From NCBI GenBank assembly GCA_963971225.1, contig OZ020269.1, forward strand, positions 105,595,486 through 105,659,485: a stretch of DNA of 64,000 nucleotides, read 5' to 3'. Below, one piece after another: positions 1-12,073 of the stretch (the stretch's first letter is position 1; each line of letters begins with the position of its first letter). Under the pieces are notes generated by a model. That model was not told where the DNA came from. It made no database searches and worked only from the letters and a program-made list of their open reading frames with translations. The position numbers and the translations under genes were made by a program. This stretch comes from Melieria omissa. Lineage: Eukaryota; Arthropoda; Insecta; Diptera; Ulidiidae.

Positions 1-1220
1 TTTTTTTCCCATCCCAATTCAAGCAACGAAACCCTATCAGTCTTTCACATTTTTGTTATTATTGTTTTTGTCGTTTTTTCGTTTCCTTTGTTTTGACAAT
101 AAAAAAATTGTTTATATTTTGTTTTTTTTCAATTTTCAAACTGATTTTTGCATCTATGTTTTTATTGTTTACTTCCTTGATTTTCAAGCTCGTAGTTGCC
201 CACTTTTGAATATCACTTACTACACTTTCAACTACTAAGTATTGCCTGTTACTCTTCCTCTTCGAATTACTCTCTAACAACTCAAACATTCAATCAAAGT
301 GAAGATTGTGCAAAAGAAAGGTTTTTTCATATAAAGGTGACCAGTTAAGAACGATATAAAAATAAATTTTCATTACAAAACAACGTTGTGAGATATGAAA
401 TTGGATCTAACTTTAGTTTGAAGCTACATTTAAAAGTTTTAATGACTCAGTCCAACATGTGCGACGTTGTTATGGCAATAGCGTATAGAATGGTGACCTA
501 GAATCCTCATTTCGGGGTCTTTTTGGATTACTTTGCACCAATCTATGTCTGGTTGGTGGTTTCAGGCCCCAAAGAGTGTACTCACGTTTAAACTTTTCAA
601 CGATACAACTAATTGTCTGGACACTGACAATGATGACTTCTGACGTCACAACGAAATTCATGTTTTATATTACAATTAAGCCGGAATATCGATGAAATTT
701 TTTAATAATTTTCACAAGTTTCTGCAATTGTAAAACTATTAATGATTAATTGCGAATTAACTAAATATTTTGACATTTAAACGTCCTTGAGATCTTGAAC
801 AGTTGCTGAGACATTTACTTTGAAAAAACTATTACTGCTATCTGGTCCCCCTTTACTTTGTTGCTGGCTGAACCAAAATTCAAACCGAGGTATGTAGGCT
901 CGTGATTCAATCATTGAACCACAAAGACCAACATTTCATTGCAATAATGACAGTTTAGTTCTTCCGGCAATGACGCACACAGGAGCAGAGATTGGGGGGT
1001 TTAAACCCCCAAACACAAAAATTGTTGGGACGAAATGTGGTATTCGGCTCAAAAGTTATACGCTAAGCAATCTCCCCCAAAATGAAATTCTGTGTGCGCC
1101 ACTGCCTTCCGTCATGCTTAATCGAAACTGTCTATCTTTTTTAATTACTTTTTCTTCTAATTTCTTGCTGGATAAGCATTCTTTAGGTAATTAACTGTCT
1201 CGATTTCATGGAATACTTAA
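1..1220. other. intergenic, no gene recognised
   Basis: AT-rich DNA without a supportable coding region. Short open frames lack splice context or recognisable motifs. A G/C-run segment near 995-1010 reads as a short palindrome and is probably old repeat debris. Confidence 0.5.
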
Positions 1221-1632
1221 TCCTTTCGACCTAGAACTAGTTTACTTTTGAACAATTTTAGCTTATAACGGGTTAAATAAATTTTCTATCAATATTTTTT
1301 AATTACAGAAAAAATATTTAATATTTATGAAAAATACAAAATTATCATTTTTGAATTTTCTTTGTTAACCATAATTAAAGAAACAAGGTTATGATCAAAC
1401 GCGCCCAATTCGTAGACTTCAATTAGAACACAAACTTTCGCTGATATCGCTACAAATTATTGGAAATTATTTTGGGGATAACAGTAAATGTTTTGTAATT
1501 TGCTTTGAATTCATTTCGAAAAATATTAATTTGTTGGGTCCTACTTAAATTAAACCCATAAATCAATCGTAGCTTTGCTATAAGATGACAAATAGGTAAA
1601 GTTTCTCTCAGGCAACTTTGGGGACGAAAGGG
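1221..1632. mobile_element. TTAA-flanked MITE, family 1, left arm deleted
   Basis: The element starts with TCCTTTCGAC directly after TTAA (1217-1220) and ends with GACGAAAGGG before a decayed TCAA. Its interior matches the other family-1 copies, including the segment with AACTAGTTTACTTTTG and the AAACCCATAAATCAATCGTAGC block. The left arm present in complete copies (for example 36164-36685) is missing between the terminal CCTTTCGAC and CTAGAACTAG. TTAA targets and CCC-type termini are typical of piggyBac-superfamily elements; the assignment is inferred because no transposase is present. Confidence 0.7.
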
Positions 1633-3314
1633 TCAAACTCTATCGAATCAAACCAAAATAACTAAATACTTCAGTAATTCAATTTAATTTAATGTTTGTT
1701 CTGATTGACCGAGAAAAGCACTTTTCATAATCAACGCCTTGCAATATTTAGTTCCAAGCGCTGTTTTGGCTTACAAATTTTAAATACAAACAACCCAGTA
1801 AACCATTGTTGAAGCACACCCGAGTCGAAAGTACTTTTTCCCTTTCATTTCTTGAGCTTATTTTGACCATAAATATCAACAGTTGATGACGAGGTGAAAA
1901 AAGTAACATCAAGGCATTTTGACGTACTTAAAAAACACAAGAACACAGAAATCAACTCACTCTTGCAACGCGAAAACCAGACAAGACGACGGCTAAAAAG
2001 GAATCGACCATGTGACCTATTGTCCCTAAACTAAAAATCTGTTACCTAAATATTAAGAAACAATTGTAAATTCCAATCCTGACTGTATCGCTCTAGGCAC
2101 TGGCCTTATTGTGATGTTTTTATTGATCTTCCTACCTAAATGTTTAACCAAATACTTGATGTCAACGACAGTTGTATAAATAAATGGGAAATAAAAAAAA
2201 AAAAAAAAAAAAAAATTTTGACCATTCTTCTTCATCTTTCTTATAAGTTGACTCGTTCCAATCATTGAGCTCTGCCTTCCCAGCATTCAAATCGAATAAA
2301 TTGCATCAACTTCGGTGAACTTACACACACAACACCTTCAAATTTGGCTGCCTGCATGCAGCTGCATCCTTGTCATCTGTGACAGCTGGACTGATGGATT
2401 TGAATGTTGCTGCTCTATGCAAAACGCACCCTCGCCTCAATCGCCCATGCTGACTTAGACGACCCCAAGCACCAATTTTCTATTGTTTTTGTTGTGTCAT
2501 TTTTATACAAAACACTTGTCACATGTGTTGACAGCGTGCAACTTGCGACTTGTAACAACCATAAAAAAGTGTTTAATAATACGAAGAAAAATTGCATTGT
2601 TGCTATTGTCTATTGTGCGTTTTTGCTGTCGTTGACACTTACTTGCAATGTTGAATAAAACTAAGAAAATATAAAAAAGAAGCCACTGTTGTAAGAAGAA
2701 CGGAAGCGAGTGAGTGCAATGACACTTGCGCGCAGGCATTAACCTCACTTTTTAGAAACTATTTTCATTACACAAAATATTTAGTTAATTATTTTGTGGA
2801 AAAAGTTAAAGAAGTTAAAAACTGACTGTAGTCATGGCTTAATGGAAACGCGAGCCAAAAGTCCACGATTCGAAGTTTGACTCAGCCCACAGAAGAAGCA
2901 TTTCTTCGCTCAGTCATACTCAGTCGAGTCTGAACTTTGAGTTGTTGCTGCAAATGCCATCAAGACAGGAAACACTTAGTTGCACAGGAAACACTTAGTT
3001 TTCGTTATATTAACTAATTAATTAATTATTTTGTTTATTTAATTAATTATTTATTTACTCATTTATATATTTAGTTTCATTTTCAACGCTGTGCCGTCTG
3101 GAGTATCGTCAGATATTGAAAATAAAAAAATCACCACATTCTACTGAAAAAAAAAGCAACAAATCCATAACGCAACAAAATGAAAATGAAATTTCTTGAC
3201 TTCATTTTCGTTTAAGCATCAACAAACATTAAATCGAATAAACGTATACAAAATTCAAAAGCGGTAATAAAATTTTTTTCGTACTTTTCGGTGTACGATT
3301 TCGGGTAACGTGCA
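1633..3314. other. intergenic with poly-A tract
   Basis: No gene recognised. There is a poly-A run near 2191-2214 and a doubled ACAGGAAACACTTAGTT near 2967-3000. The stretch 2833-2885 contains a TGGCTTAATGG followed by CGATTCGAAG, weakly reminiscent of pol III A and B boxes, but no tRNA fold was supported. The promoter of the tetraspan gene that starts at 3315 should lie at the right end. Confidence 0.45.
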
Positions 3315-6300
3315 ATGTCAGACACACTAAAGTTTGCAACGTTTGCCACGGGTGTCAATACTGTGACGTGCGTAGTCTGTTCTATATTCTTGTATACGTG
3401 TCTTTACGTCCACGCCAATCTTGATAGTCATTTAGTGGAATACGATGACAACTCGTTGGAAATCTACGTGAAAGGTGATGTTTTGTAAAATGGACGCAAT
3501 GACCAGCTCACATAATGTGCATTGAAATATGATATATGTGTGTATATGTATATAACGCAGTCACCGATATAACGATGCACTTCATCTGGTTCGTGATGCA
3601 AGCTGTGGGAATACTCATCTGCATTCGAGCCACAATCGGAATCATGAAGGTGCGCAACTTTTTTTACTTTCTTGTCAATGATTAGCCGAAGCCACACAAT
3701 GGCCAGTGTGCATATGTATGTATGTATGTATGTCCTTGTGACAGCTGAGCAACTATGGCGTTCCTTAGGTGATATGTTTACATTCCTAACACATCGAGAC
3801 AGTTGACAATGCTGCAAACTTGTGATGAACAACACAACACGTTGACTTCATTTGCTCCCAACTTGAGACAAACTGAAAGCACTTGAGAGATCTGCGCAAG
3901 GAGACCGTTGTGAGTGCGTTTGTATGAAAAATAATATGAAAAGTGTTTTGTGAATATAGATGCAGTTTTTTTCAATGTATTATATGCAATAATCTGCGGC
4001 GGTGCTGTATAAATAAATACATTTATATATAGAAGTGTTTTTTGACAGCATCAAAAGGCTTTCGATCTGCGCTGTTTGAATCGCTAAACGCTTTCAGGGA
4101 ACAAAAGACAGAAGACTTGGCCATGCAGTCGTTAACCCTTTCGACCCCGAATTTTACCCTGTGTCACGATATTACATACCAAAAGTAAAATTAAAGTAAA
4201 GTAAAGTAAGTAAAGTAATTAAAGTAAAGTTAAATCACAAAACATTTCCACACGACATTTTAAGTTGCCACGCCTCTTTGTTAGAGTTCTAGAGCTAGTT
4301 TACTTTTCAACAATTTTAGCTTAACACAGGTTAAATAAATTTTGTATCAATATTTTTTAATTACAGAAAAATTTGATCATATTTATGGACAAAAACAAAA
4401 TTATCAGTTTTTGATTTAATTTAACCATTACACGGTGCAACACTGAAAATACACCTGACAAATTACATAGTGTAGGCTGTTTATATGGTCGAATAATCCA
4501 TAAAAATATTTTTGTTATATTTGTTGTACCCTCCAAATTTTTTTTATTTACAAAAAACCGTTTTTACAAACTTTCCGCGGTAGTCTATGAATATCTCAGT
4601 CATTTTTTTAACGATTTTCAATATGTAATATGGCCTATCATGTGTATTGCAGTGTGTACAATGAATTCGTCTTAAATTTTTATTTAAATCTCAAATGAAT
4701 ACATATTCAAGGCTTTATTTTCTAGTTACGAAAAAATAGTGTAGATTCCGCAGTTTTGGCACAATTCAATAAAGCAATGCACCAATTTGTTCGTAAACAA
4801 ATCTTCTTTCAGAATATTACCTAACTTTATTAATTTTTTTGTTTCATTATGCAATAAAAACTGGTTAAAGTTAAAAAAATTGAGAAAAAATCACTTTTTC
4901 AAGGTTTATGCGATAAAAACTTACTACTCATTTGTTTAAACAATGAATTGACATACATCATTCGATAGGTCTGACAATGCTCTTTCCAAAACATATTACA
5001 TATTGAAAATCGTTAAAAAAAATGACTGAGATATTCATAGATTACCGCGGAAAGTTTGTAAAAACGGTTTTTTGTAAATAAAAAAAATTTGGAGGGTACA
5101 ACAAATATAACAAAAATATTTTTATGGATTATTCGACCATATAAACAGCCTACACTATGTAATTTGTCAGGTGTATTTCATTTTTTTGTTTTTGTAGCAC
5201 AGTGTTATTGAAGAAACAGGGTTTTGATCAAACGCGTCCAATTCGTAGACTTAAATTAAAACACGAACTTTCCCTCATATCGCTGCAAATTACACTACTC
5301 GACAAAAAATGGGTTCATCGCGTGCTCCTAAAAACAAAAGTATTTTTTAGACTAATGTTCGGCTGCTGAACACGAAACTGAAAATCAAAAAATTTTGTTA
5401 AGAAGCGTTTTCGAAAAATCTACGAAAAACACATTTTTCCACTATTATTTCAGTTATGAGCACATATCTTGTAAACCAACCATCCGACTAACACAAGTGG
5501 TATCTTTCAAAAGGTAATTAACTAACCTTTCCGACGATATATAGATTGTCCAAATCAGATGAGATTTGGGGAAGTAACTGACGGTGAAAGTTGTAAAAAA
5601 GTGAATTTTCGACCAATTTCAAAAATCATAAATTTTCGAATACTTTTTTTTTGTGAAATAAATTATCTCCTCTGATTTTAAAATCTTAGATGAAAGATAT
5701 ATTATTTGAGCAAATGTTAAGCCTAACATCAATTGAATTGAAAGAAAAATGACAAAATATGTCAGGTATGGAAAACATAAATGTTTTGGATCTAAGTCTG
5801 TAGATTCATACATCTAAAATTTTCTATTTCAAAGTTCTGAAAGTTCAAAATAGAAAATTTAGTTAAAAGGAGACAATTTTCCTCTTTTATTTGATACCCA
5901 TATCTTCATCATTGCACAATCGCAAATATTAAAAAAATATTTTAAATGTGTATATCCTTAAAATTTTAAAGTCCTTTAAGAAGGTTTTTGGGTCAGAAAA
6001 TGAAAAACTGACTATGCCCGGATATTATAAATGACCTCTAGTTTCACGTCTTTATCAACATTTGGATGGCTCCGGGAAAAATAAAAAATTTTTTCGCACG
6101 GTGTAATAAATGAAAAGTTGGTGTTTTCACTCCGTGCATTATAACTTTGTCATTTTTCTTTCAATTCTATTGATGTTAGGCTTAATATTTGCTCAAATAA
6201 TATATCTTTCATATTAGATCTTAAAACCATAGGAGCTCCTTTATTTTATCTATAAAAAACCATTCAAAAACATATAATTTTTGAAAATGGTCAAAAAATT

Positions 6301-9300
6301 CCCTTTTGTACAACTTTCATCGTCAGTAACTTCCCCAAATCTCACTGGATTTGAACAATCTATATAATGTTGGAAAGGTTAGTTAATTACCTTCTGAACG
6401 ATGGGTCACATGTGTTAGTCGGATGGTGTAAAAAATTAGTCTAAAAAATACTTTTATTTTTAGGAGAATTTTTCGTGTCGAGTAGTGTTATTGGAAATTA
6501 TTTTGGGCATAGCAGTGAAATTTTTTCTAATATGTTTTGAATTCACTTTTCAAAATGCTTCAATTAAACCCATAAATAAATTGTAGCTTTTGCTATAAGC
6601 TGGCAAACTGACTTTGGGGTCGAAAGGGTTAAGAACGAACTCAAGCTGCGATTCACCAATGTGGATCTTGTTATCGCTGCACTATGGATAACATTTTGAA
6701 CCCTAAAAATATTTAGACAGTCTTTAAGACGCACTATTCTTGGAAGAATTACTTAATATAAGGTTAGAAAAAAGTCATCACCCTCTTGGAAGATGATATA
6801 TTTTTTACAAATATGAGTAAATGCCAATTCTGCTTTGACATGTGTAAAATAAACAATTAAACAATGTCAGATTTGACATTTATGTCTTTTTAGCTCACAA
6901 ATGTCAAACAAAATTTCTGCCAAATGCAAAAATTATGGCATCATCCAATGAGATGAAGGAACTCTGGGTCACCTTATATTTAAACTTTTATTACAAAAAT
7001 TTTGCATTACCCACAAATTAGATTCTCGAATCATTTGAATAGTATAAAACAAAAGAAAAAATATGATTTGATATATATTTATGTAGAATGTACATACAGT
7101 TGAGAAGCTCACAATTCCGATTATATGGGAGACGCCCTCTGGTGGTGCATTTCTGCACCTTAATTAATTTTGTATTTTTTCTACTCAAGAATTTTGGCCA
7201 TCACTGAATAAATCATTGAAATCGGTTCAGTAGTTTCCGAGATAGGATGTTTTCTCGCGTACTTAATTACTACATTTACAAGTGGGGAGCCAATGGCATA
7301 GAAAATGGCCAGTTTTGTATGGCAGCCCCCTTAAGACTTGGAGTAAGCGGGTGGGTATGTTTGAAAGAAACATTCGGAAGAGAAAATAAATGGGTGTCGG
7401 TCATACATTTGATACATCTGGGGGCAACCTGGGAGCAATGGGAGCCTATTTTATAAAAACGACCCTTTTGTATGGGAGCCCCATTAAGGGTTGGAGATAG
7501 GGGGTGAGTATGTTTGAAAGAAATGTTCAGTAAGAAAAACTAGAGGGGCGGTCATAGATTTTAACCCTCTAAGAGCAACTTCTGACAAGCTGTGAAGCAA
7601 TTTGTCGAATTTCTCAGCTATTTTGTGAGCTTGAAAATTCATAAACATTAGAACATCATCAGTTTCTTACTCATGTGGTTGCAACGCCTATGTGCACGAA
7701 CGGAATAGACGGCAAATATGGTAGGGCTGCGATATTTTCAAAGTTTATGAATTTTTTACTCAAAAACCGAGAGAGATATCGAAAAAATACCATGAACAGT
7801 TTATATTTGTATTTTTACGTAGAATACGAAAAAATTTTTTGTTATTCAAAATCTCGAATTTTTGACTTTACCGCCCGCCATATTGGATCCGCCATCTTGA
7901 ATTTCCAAAATCTGACCTCGGATTCGGATTCAGCGCGGCTCAGGACCCTATGAACTGTAAACAGTTTCCCCGTACCATAGCTGTAACTCTTATGTGCACG
8001 AAATGGTTAATAATTCCATTGAGTATGGAATAAAAGTTCCAACAAATGTTTCCTGCTGCTCTGATTACAAGTCTCTGCACCTTTTGGGACACTTTAAATG
8101 ACCCTCTGACAAAGATGTGACTCTCTCTCTCTCTCTCATAGAAGATGCGTTGAATTTCAATCTTGAGCTCAAAACTTGTTTGTGGTGTATTCGCAAAGAC
8201 AGCATTAAATTACACAATCTTGATGAATAGTTGATATAGGAATTTCGGAAGATGAATCATCATCATCTAAAAATTGATTGTTGTTACAATGATGTGTTCT
8301 TTCTTTGTATAGCGAAGTAGTATTACCGCTTTTCTAGGTAAGGTTTCGGCTGTAGAAGAATTCTGTACTTCATGCACTTCACCTCAAAGATCCTCTTGGA
8401 TCCATTGTTGTTCCCCTCATTTTAGAAATCCAATGTCCTTTTCTAGCTGTTCGATTCCCTATAGGTAGATTCAGACCGGCTCTTCTGGACCTTTTGGTCT
8501 TGGCAAGAAAATTGTGTTGTGTTCTGTAGATTCAGACGACATCTTTTGGACACCATTGGGTCTTTAAGAGAAAATTGTGTGAATCAGTAATCTGTGCATC
8601 AGCTATTTACACAAACATGTTTACTAGCTTAAAGTACTTTTTGGTTCGAAAAAAGTATTACAACTAGAAAAGATTTATAAATAAAATGGTTGATTATATT
8701 CCAAATTGATCTGTCTTTGTTTTTAAAGAAATCTGTTTTTAAAGAGATCTGTCTTTGTTTTTAAAGAAATAACTTAGAGCATTTAGCTTTAAAATCAAAT
8801 GCGCATTACTGCTTAGCGAAAATCAATTGCTTACAATAATTACTTATTGGTTTTGAACAAAAACAAAAAATTAGTAATTTTACTCATAGTGCACTGATTC
8901 GAAATGAATGACATGTCTACATATCACCTATGGAATTCCACAATGCGGTTTCACACCAAGTCGCTTATCCTTTAACAAAAGGAATACATTTTCTGTAGTC
9001 TACTAAATTTTTATGATACTTTTATTCTTCAAATTCTCTTTAATACTTTTCAATGCTCTTCAATCATTTTATAGTTGAGAATACACTTGGTAGCGCAATT
9101 CCTAATATGGAAGGTGGTCGAAATCGGATCGTTTATTTTGCATCTTGTTTTTGGTGCAAACCAACATTATGAAAATTCGGATGAAGCTTCCTTGGGCTCG
9201 CTGCGTTTTTACTTTCCGATAATAATGCTTGGTAAGTGCTTTTTATCATTTCCAATCATTTCTCGTGTTCAATTTGTCAAATGTTATTACAGCGCACGAT

Positions 9301-9378
9301 GTTATAATGTTGACCATAGTGTGGATGTTCTACAAAAATCTACCGCATGAGGATAGTTCGTCCGACGAGGATGTTTAA
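3315..9378 (+). CDS. small four-helix membrane protein, copy A (4 exons)
   Basis: Exons 3315-3474, 3561-3649, 9075-9231 and 9293-9378 join in frame into a 163-residue protein. I built it by comparison with the paralogue at 12074-13787: exon 2 has the same 89-nt length, all intron phases agree (1, 0, 1), and residues align as VTDITMHFIW against ATDVTMQFIW. Four hydrophobic segments suggest an integral membrane protein. The tail is acidic and serine-rich (HEDSSSDEDV). All junctions are GT-AG. Intron 2 is 5.4 kb and full of transposon DNA, so this copy may be poorly expressed or mis-spliced, although the reading frame is intact. I do not recognise the family; the role is unknown. The start ATG is preceded by GCA and lies in the only long exon-1 frame. 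Confidence 0.8.
3650..3685 (+). other. conserved in-frame read-through end of exon 2 (copy A)
   Basis: The first 36 nt after the exon 2 splice donor stay open and encode VRNFFYFLVND before a TAG. The paralogue encodes VPSFFNILVNV followed by TAG at exactly the same distance. This could be an alternative short C-terminus made by intron retention, or shared intron sequence from the duplication. Confidence 0.5.
4431..5204. mobile_element. foldback element nested in the MITE, 3-bp TTA duplication
   Basis: A 774-bp block runs from CACGGTG to CACAGTG and is flanked by TTA on both sides (4428-4430, 5205-5207). The two arms are long inverted copies: the segment with ACACCTGACAAATTACATAG near 4451 returns inverted near 5151, and CTTTCCGCGG returns near 5045. 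Excising it with one TTA restores the family-1 MITE sequence. The short target duplication and CAC...GTG ends suggest a CMC-type (CACTA/Chapaev) relative; the superfamily call is tentative. Confidence 0.75.
5293..6487. mobile_element. CACTA-ended foldback element, 3-bp TTA duplication
   Basis: The 1195-bp block begins CACTACTCGAC and ends GTCGAGTAGTG, with TTA duplicated at 5290-5292 and 6488-6490. Its arms are extended inverted repeats: AACATCAATTGAATTGAAAG near 5727 has an inverted counterpart near 6160, and ATTAACTAACCTTTCC has one near 6375. CACTA termini and a 3-bp duplication fit the CACTA/EnSpm group. There is no transposase frame, so this is a non-autonomous, snapback-type copy. It is the second insertion into the same host MITE. 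Confidence 0.8.
6629..9074. repeat. remainder of intron 2 of copy A, with a degenerate 153-bp duplication
   Basis: Two related segments, about 7313-7404 and 7466-7556, share TTTTGTATGG, AGCCCC and GGTATGTTTGAAAG-like blocks, so a unit of about 153 bp was duplicated in tandem. The block just upstream (7200-7240, ATTGAAATCGGTTCAGTAG) resembles the tail of a non-LTR retrotransposon. A (CT)n run lies near 8120-8140. No gene was recognised. Confidence 0.5.
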
Positions 9379-10713
9379 TGGCCAACAAACAACGTGAAAC
9401 CGGCAATGCATCAGCGAATGTGTTGGTGTATGTTTTATAATTTTTTCGTATATTTTTTTTTTGGTTTTTTTTTTTTTTGATAAGACAATTTATTTCGTAA
9501 TTATGAAATTTTTGTAATAAATTATAAGTTGCGAACAACAAACACGTTGTGTGTATAATCACTGGCTGCATCTTATAAACGGTTACGTAATGTTTCAGAA
9601 ATGATTCAGAACTTGCCAGCTGTAGCACATTTTGAAGCACTGAAAACAGTAAATTTACACCATTTCCTGGAACTTGTGAGACCTGCAACAGAGAGAATGG
9701 GGAAAACAAATGCACAATGCAAAGATGAAATTGGATTGGATTGGAAATTGTGGACTCAATGCTCAACAGAATCCGATTCACAAAAGTTTCACTTTCAAGC
9801 AGTTCCCAGTGCGCAGCAGTCTGCAGAAACCACCAACGCTTTGTGTGTTGTCATTTTTTTTTTTTTGTTTTTGGATATTGGTAGCACCGGTAGGTTGTGC
9901 TTGATGGCAAGGTACCCTAGAAGGGCCCTTCTATTTTCAACATGTTTCAAATAGTTTTGTCAACGTTTTATTGAAAAACTCATCGATCATTGTTATTGAT
10001 GCCCAATGGAAGCGGGAACGCTAAGCAGTAATGTTGGTGGAATTTAAACATACAACATCTCAAATACAAAAACTGTCTGGCAACCCTATTGCAAAGGAAC
10101 TGCCGTATTGGAAATTTTTATTCGAAATGAAAAAGAGTTGCCAAAGCACAAATATTCAAATTTAGTAGTAAAAGTAAAAATAATTTAAATAACACTGCAC
10201 AATACAAAAATAAAATAACAAGGTTCTGACAACAAACAAAAAAAATATACGTGTATCGGCGTTTTGAAAGTTTACGTCTGCACTTTTTTTTAAGGGGGCT
10301 CAAAGATTTCCCCTTTTCGCGCATTCTTATGGTGAATAGGCATACGAAAACCATGTAACGTCACATTTTAAGTATATGATGTGTTTAGCAATTAGGTCTA
10401 AAATACTACGAGAAACATTTTTGTGGAGTATTTTAACCCTGTAGCTCCTATTTGTATGGGTCAATTTGACCCTTTTTTTCTAAAATGCCCAAAATGTCCT
10501 GTAAAACAGGACTTTTTAAGGACAAAATGTACCACAAAAATATTTGCCATAAAATTCTACTATAGGTTTCTGAATACATTAAAGCTCAGAAATTAACGTG
10601 AACGCCAGAATTAGGCCAAAACTGAAAATGTGTTTAAGTGTTTATTTCGTATTTAATCAAAATTGCTACTAAAATCTTCTACAAAAGAGTCTAAAATATA
10701 TTTTTGTATTTAA
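9379..10713. other. 3' flank of tetraspan copy A
   Basis: It likely includes the 3' UTR of copy A, with an AATAAA near 9515. Poly-T tracts lie near 9455-9478 and 9849-9865. Open frames here are low-complexity or lack splice signals. TTAACCCTGTAGC at 10433 resembles a single TTAA element end, but no partner end was found. Confidence 0.45.
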
Positions 10714-11610
10714 TCCTTTCGACCCCATAGTTGCCACCTATTTGTCATTTTATAGCAAAAGCTACGATTAATTTATGGGTTTAATTTATGTAGGCATCAA
10801 CAAATCAACATTAACAAATTAATATTTTAGAATGAATGGGACGAGTATTGGACGAGGGGGCGTGGCACCACCCATACAAGCCAAATCTTAATAATGGAAT
10901 ATATTAAAAAATTCTAAGGTGCACAGCATTGAAATATAGTATAGTATAGAATAGATATGTGTCATTCTACCGGTAAGATTTAATGGGCGTGGCACATTTT
11001 TGTGACCCAAATATTTTGCAGAGCTATAAGTCGCACAGCACTGAAACTAAGTACGAGCCGACCATTTATTCATATCTTTCGAGAGAGGAAATGGTGAGGG
11101 TATTGAACAAGGAGGCGTGACACCGCCCACATTACGTAAATATGGTTCGAGCGCAGTTCATTGCTGGTTTTTGGGCCTCGATTGCGTAAATCAGTAGCTC
11201 CTCCTCTTCCTTTAGTTGGTTTTCTTTGTCTATTTGCATCGCCATAGATTCGCCATTTTGCGTATTTCATTATAAAAAAAACAAATGTTGTGCGAGACGA
11301 AGTTCGCCGGGTCAGCTTGTTTCCAATAATTTTGCATATCAGGGAAGTTTGTGTTCTAATTGAAGTCTACAAATTGGGCGCATTGATCAAAACCCTGTTT
11401 CTTCAATTATGGTTAAATAAAATCAAAATGTGATAATTTTGTATTTTCCCATAAATATTAAATAATTTTTCTGTAATTAAAAAATATTTATATAAAATTT
11501 ATTTAACACGTTTTAAGCTAAAATTGTTGAAAACTAAACTAGCTCTAGAACTCTAAGAAAAAAAGGCGTGACGACTTCAAATGTCGTGTGCACAATTCTT
11601 AAATAAATTA
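10714..11610. mobile_element. TTAA MITE family 1, interrupted and right-truncated
   Basis: It begins TCCTTTCGACCCC after TTAA (10710-10713), in the reverse orientation to the copy at 36164. Family sequence runs to about 10835 and resumes at about 11320 (TTTCCAATAATTTTGC). Between them is an unrelated insert of about 480 bp that contains GGGCGTGGCAC and ends near CGCCGGGTCAGCTTG; I could not classify it. The right terminus and TTAA are not visible near 11600. Confidence 0.65.
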
Positions 11611-12073
11611 ATAAATAAGGATATATGAAATTTTTTTCTTCACGTACAAACATTTTACCGCCCTTTCCAATAGGCCGCCCTAGTCATTTGCCTCGTGCTT
11701 TGACCGCCACCGTGTGCTATCTATCTGAAGATATGCGCCCCATCTCCAACTTCAAAACAACATTCGGCTAAATGTTCTTAACTCTAATTTAGTAATCATT
11801 TTTGTTGAATTTGTTGTTGTATAATGTACCTTAAAAGTATCTGTTTGCTTGACAGTGGTTCATCAGATTATCAAATTAGAAAAACAAAAAAAAACAATCA
11901 AAATAAAACATTATATTCTAAGTAAACAAAACAAACAAAATAAACAAAACAAATCGAATCGAAACGAAACGAAATTCCTTGAGTCATTCATTATTCCTCG
12001 TTTCTTGAGTCATTCGTTTGCATTTAGCCAAAATACCACAAGTCCAATAAAGCAAACGTATACAAAATTCAAA
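11611..12073. promoter_or_regulatory. 5' flank of tetraspan copy B
   Basis: AT-rich DNA with AACAAA-type repeats at 11920-11960. It presumably holds the promoter and 5' UTR of the gene starting at 12074. No firm TATA box was chosen. Confidence 0.4.

Larger units (their letters stand above)
4136..6628. mobile_element. TTAA MITE family 1, complete but split by two nested elements
   Basis: The ends are CCCTTTCGACCCC and GGGGTCGAAAGGG, each directly flanked by TTAA (4132-4135 and 6629-6632). Removing the two nested insertions and their 3-bp duplications leaves about 518 bp, nearly the length of the undisturbed copy at 36164-36685 (522 bp). The element lies in intron 2 of tetraspan gene copy A. 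No coding capacity was found, so it must be non-autonomous. Confidence 0.85.

Noticed and set aside
2833..2885. Possible tRNA or tRNA-derived SINE
   Set aside because: Only loose A- and B-box similarity; no cloverleaf could be drawn.
10433..10713. Another TTAA element starting TTAACCCTGTAGC
   Set aside because: No matching right end with TTAA was found before the next element.
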